From positions 1-7,757 of the forward strand of contig JANWKK010000009.1 in assembly GCA_025451425.1 (NCBI GenBank): 7,757 nt of DNA, given 5' to 3'. Under the pieces are notes generated by a model. The model was not told the DNA's origin. It saw nothing but the letters and a program-made list of their open reading frames with translations, and did not search any database. The stretch comes from Gemmatimonadaceae bacterium (GTDB lineage Bacteria; Gemmatimonadota; Gemmatimonadetes; Gemmatimonadales; Gemmatimonadaceae). This document shows positions 5,893 through 7,757 of the stretch, in pieces (position 1 is the first letter of the stretch; each line of letters opens with the position of its first letter). The translations under genes and the position numbers were made by a program.

Positions 5893-5916
5893 CGCCGCCG
5901 GCATCAGCCGGCGGCG
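5893..5916 (-). terminator. Strong hairpin between rpsB and tsf (possible attenuator)
   Basis: A perfect 10-bp GC-rich stem (5893-5902 with 5907-5916) encloses a 4-nt loop. It lies 26 nt after the rpsB stop and 27 nt before the tsf start. In the transcribed strand it is followed by only three U residues, so complete termination is unlikely. Partial termination or an RNA-processing/stability role fits better. In E. coli a partial terminator lies between rpsB and tsf, so the position has precedent. The stem-loop is seen directly; the function is inferred. Confidence 0.6.
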
Positions 5917-5942
5917 CCAAGAAATCTATTCGCGTCCAGAGC

Positions 5943-6851
5943 TTACTCCGCTTCCTCTGCTCCGTCACCCGATTCCCCGCCGCCCTCAGTACCATCCCCT
6001 TCACCCGGAGCCTTGAGCCGTGCTGCGATCGCCTCCGGCTTCGCGCGGCGACGCCGCGGCCGTCGCCGGCGTCTCTTCTCACCTTCCTCGGCAGGCTCGC
6101 TGCCGCGATCGGAGCTGTAGGTCGTCATCTCGCCTTCCTCGACCTCTTCGCGTACCGGTGCCGACTGCCGCGCCTCGACAATCGCATCGGCGATCGCCTT
6201 GGTGATCAGCTCTACCGAGCGAATCGCGTCGTCGTTGCCCGCGATCGGAACGGTGATGAGATCCGGATCCGCGTTGGTGTCGGCAATCGCGACGATGGGA
6301 ATATTGAGCTTGTTTGCCTCGTTGACGCCGATGCGCTCCTTCTTGGAGTCGACGATGAACAGCAGACCGGGCAGACGCGTCATCGATCGGATGCCGTGCA
6401 AATACTTCTTCAGCTTGTCCGACTCACGCGTGAGCATCAGCTGCTCTTTCTTCGTGTAGTTCTCGAACTCACCGCCTGCTTCCGACCCCGTCTCGAGATC
6501 TTTCATGCGGCGGATCTGCTTCTTTACCGTCGTGAAGTTTGTGAGGAGACCGCCGAGCCAGCGCTCGGTGATGAACATCGAACTGGATCGCTCGGCTTCG
6601 GAACGGACGATCTGTGCGAGCTGCGGCTTCGTGCATACGAAGAGCACGTTGTCGCCGCGCATGATGACGTCGCGCGCCAGCTTCTGCGCGATCTCGATCT
6701 GCCGGAGAGTCTTCTGCAGGTCGATGATGTGAATCCCGTTACGCTCGGCGAAAATGAACCGGCGCATCTTGGGATTCCAGCGACGCGTCTGGTGTCCGAA
6801 ATGGACGCCAGCAGCGAGAAGCTCTTCGACCGTGGGCTGCATGTCAGGCAT
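5943..6851 (-). CDS. rpsB: 30S ribosomal protein S2 (uS2) with long charged C-terminal tail
   Basis: This is ribosomal protein uS2, a late-binding small-subunit protein at the head-body junction. The core, residues 1 to about 230, carries GVHFGHQTRRWNPKM (15-29), the ERWLGGLLTNFTTVKK region (96-111), LLFIVDSKKE (163-172) and DTNADPDLITVPIAGNDDAI (191-210). At 302 residues it is about 50-60 longer than common uS2 proteins. The extra tail is acidic (233-258), then has a dense arginine block KRRRRRPRRRRAK (259-271), then a Gly/Glu-rich end. Starts at residue 1 or 4 (both ATG) are possible. Residue 1 is preferred because an AAGAGA-type ribosome-binding sequence, overlapping the end of rpsI, sits at suitable spacing. 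It is followed after 77 bp by tsf, the standard rpsB-tsf pair. The tail is an observation; its role is unknown. Confidence 0.97.
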   Translation of the reverse strand: MPDMQPTVEELLAAGVHFGHQTRRWNPKMRRFIFAERNGIHIIDLQKTLRQIEIAQKLARDVIMRGDNVLFVCTKPQLAQIVRSEAERSSSMFITERWLGGLLTNFTTVKKQIRRMKDLETGSEAGGEFENYTKKEQLMLTRESDKLKKYLHGIRSMTRLPGLLFIVDSKKERIGVNEANKLNIPIVAIADTNADPDLITVPIAGNDDAIRSVELITKAIADAIVEARQSAPVREEVEEGEMTTYSSDRGSEPAEEGEKRRRRRPRRRRAKPEAIAARLKAPGEGDGTEGGGESGDGAEEAE

Positions 6852-6856
6852 GACGA

Positions 6857-7246
6857 TTATCTCTTGCTAAACTGGAATCGCTTACGGGCCTTCGGACGAC
6901 CCGGCTTCTTTCGCTCGACAGCGCGCGCATCACGAGTGAGAAGTCCGAGATCGCGCAGCTTGCGACGATGCGCCTCGTCGACCAGCACCAGCGCCCGGGC
7001 GACAGCGAGTCGTAACGCGCCCGCCTGTCCGGTCGAGCCGCCTCCGTCGACGTTCGCCTTCACGTCGTACCGACCCAAGGTGTCAGTCGCCGTGAACGGC
7101 TGTTGAATCGACGTAACGTGCGACGGACGCGGAAAGTAGTCACCCAGCGTGCGACCGTTGACGTCCCACTTGCCGGAACCCGGCTTCACGTACACTCGGC
7201 ACACCGCTTCCTTGCGGCGGCCGATCGCATGAATTGTATCGGCCAT
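6857..7246 (-). CDS. rpsI: 30S ribosomal protein S9 (uS9)
   Basis: This is ribosomal protein uS9, whose C-terminal tail reaches the decoding site and contacts P-site tRNA. The protein has 129 residues, as expected. The glycine-rich GGGSTGQAGALR motif is at residues 68-79. The basic tail contains LLTRDARAVERKKPGRPKA from 102 and ends in the invariant SKR, so the C terminus is intact. The ATG starts one base after the rplM stop, with no strong Shine-Dalgarno sequence, so reinitiation or coupling from rplM is likely. The last codons and stop (AGCAAGAGATAA in the sense strand) double as the ribosome-binding region for rpsB, which begins 5 bp downstream. Joining of rplM-rpsI directly to rpsB-tsf is seen in some phyla but not in E. 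coli, where they are separate operons. Confidence 0.98.
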   Translation of the reverse strand: MADTIHAIGRRKEAVCRVYVKPGSGKWDVNGRTLGDYFPRPSHVTSIQQPFTATDTLGRYDVKANVDGGGSTGQAGALRLAVARALVLVDEAHRRKLRDLGLLTRDARAVERKKPGRPKARKRFQFSKR

Positions 7247-7247
7247 G

Positions 7248-7697
7248 TTACTTGTCGCTCAGGTGGCTGAAGGAGAGTGTCTTGGGCTGCTGCGCGACGT
7301 GCGGATGATCAGCGTTTGCATACACGCGCAGCTTGCGGCGAAGAACCTGTCGGCCCAGCGCTGTTTTCGGCAGCATGCCGTACACGGCTTTCTCGATCAC
7401 GCGCTCGGGATGCTTCTGCAGCATCGTGCCGAGCGGGGTGAACCGGGCATGGCCCATGTAACCGGTGTGCCGGAAGTACTCCTTATTCTCCGCCTTACGC
7501 CCGGTGACGCGAATCTTCGACGCGTTGATGATGATGACGCCGTCGCCGGTATCCATATGCGGCGTGAACATCGGCTTGTGCTTTCCGCGAATGATCTTCG
7601 CGACTTCGCTTGCGAGGCGGCCGAGCACCAGGCCCTCGGCATCGACGACGAACCACTCTTGTGTGATATCGCGCGGTTTAGCGCTGTATGTCCCCAT
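7248..7697 (-). CDS. rplM: 50S ribosomal protein L13 (uL13)
   Basis: This is ribosomal protein uL13, an early-assembling 23S rRNA-binding protein of the large subunit. It is 149 residues long, normal for the family (about 140-150). Family segments are visible: VVDAEGLVLGRLAS at residues 17-30, the GDGVIIINASKIRVTGRK stretch at 51-68, the HTGYMG motif near 77-82, and VYGMLPKTALGRQ at 105-117 followed by RVYANADHPH. The ATG start has a modest AGG 7 nt upstream. It is the first gene of the cluster in this window. Its TAA stop lies one base before the ATG of rpsI, the usual rplM-rpsI pairing, which implies co-transcription and probably translational coupling. Nothing is unusual in the sequence. 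Identification is by family motifs and the adjacent rpsI. Confidence 0.98.
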   Translation of the reverse strand: MGTYSAKPRDITQEWFVVDAEGLVLGRLASEVAKIIRGKHKPMFTPHMDTGDGVIIINASKIRVTGRKAENKEYFRHTGYMGHARFTPLGTMLQKHPERVIEKAVYGMLPKTALGRQVLRRKLRVYANADHPHVAQQPKTLSFSHLSDK

Positions 7698-7757
7698 TGA
7701 CTGACCTGAAAACGAGTACTGGCCTCACCGGTGCGTAATGCAACCCGGGTCTCGGCA
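7698..7757 (-). other. Partial 5' leader of the rplM operon
   Basis: These 60 bases precede the rplM start codon and run to the window edge. A weak Shine-Dalgarno-like AGG lies 7 nt before the ATG. I see no convincing -35/-10 pair: a TTGCAT followed 17 nt later by AGTACT is too poor to call. I also see no clear hairpin resembling a ribosomal-protein leader. The operon promoter is probably farther upstream, outside the window. Confidence 0.4.

Noticed and set aside
5866..5904. Longer tsf starting at the ATG at 5904
   Set aside because: The ATG falls in the loop of a strong hairpin, the extra residues are not family-like, and the ATG at 5865 has its own AGG.
6047..6073. Overlapping short GC hairpins in the rpsB tail
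   Set aside because: They arise from repeated CGN arginine codons and several alternative pairings exist, so low complexity explains them.
5886..7106. 406-codon open frame on the plus strand
   Set aside because: Antisense to rpsB and part of rpsI, both certain genes; its composition is that of a shadow frame.
7708..7735. Promoter upstream of rplM (TTGCAT, 17 nt, AGTACT)
   Set aside because: The -10 match is poor and the upstream region is cut off by the window edge.

Overview
The window is a nine-gene, one-directional housekeeping cluster on the minus strand, followed by a 451-bp non-coding end region. In transcription order (right to left) it reads rplM (uL13), rpsI (uS9), rpsB (uS2), tsf (EF-Ts), pyrH (UMP kinase), frr (ribosome recycling factor), cdsA (CDP-diacylglycerol synthase), dxr (DXP reductoisomerase) and rseP (site-2 protease). 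All nine are complete and show their family motifs. Spacing is operon-like: 1 bp between rplM and rpsI, 5 bp between rpsI and rpsB, ATGA-type overlaps at pyrH/frr and cdsA/dxr, and a 7-nt overlap at dxr/rseP. The two larger gaps (rpsB-tsf, 77 bp; tsf-pyrH, 67 bp) each hold possible regulatory structure.

The DNA is GC-rich. The order frr-cdsA-dxr-rseP is the Bacillus-type arrangement, but uppS, which usually lies between frr and cdsA, is absent. A short (200-residue) EF-Ts, an extended uS2 tail and the GC-rich composition fit a non-proteobacterial diderm such as Gemmatimonadota. That placement is an inference from gene order and general character, not a demonstrated assignment.

Functionally the cluster joins translation (two large/small-subunit protein pairs, EF-Ts, RRF) with UTP supply (UMP kinase), phospholipid precursor synthesis (CdsA), isoprenoid precursor synthesis (Dxr) and envelope proteolysis (RseP).

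The most unusual parts are non-coding. Downstream of rseP, positions 26-178 and 262-414 form an imperfect inverted repeat of about 150 bp per arm (about 76% identical by hand alignment). A 19-bp tandem repeat is expanded near the centre of the left arm. The inner 44 bp of the stem is almost fully pairable in RNA of the rseP sense because all five transition differences there become G-U pairs. Other points are a 10-bp-stem hairpin between rpsB and tsf, a 13-bp perfect inverted repeat just inside pyrH, a 12-codon upstream ORF whose stop overlaps the TTG start of pyrH, and four copies of the octamer GCCTAACG (both orientations, each in a different codon phase) inside rseP, cdsA and frr.
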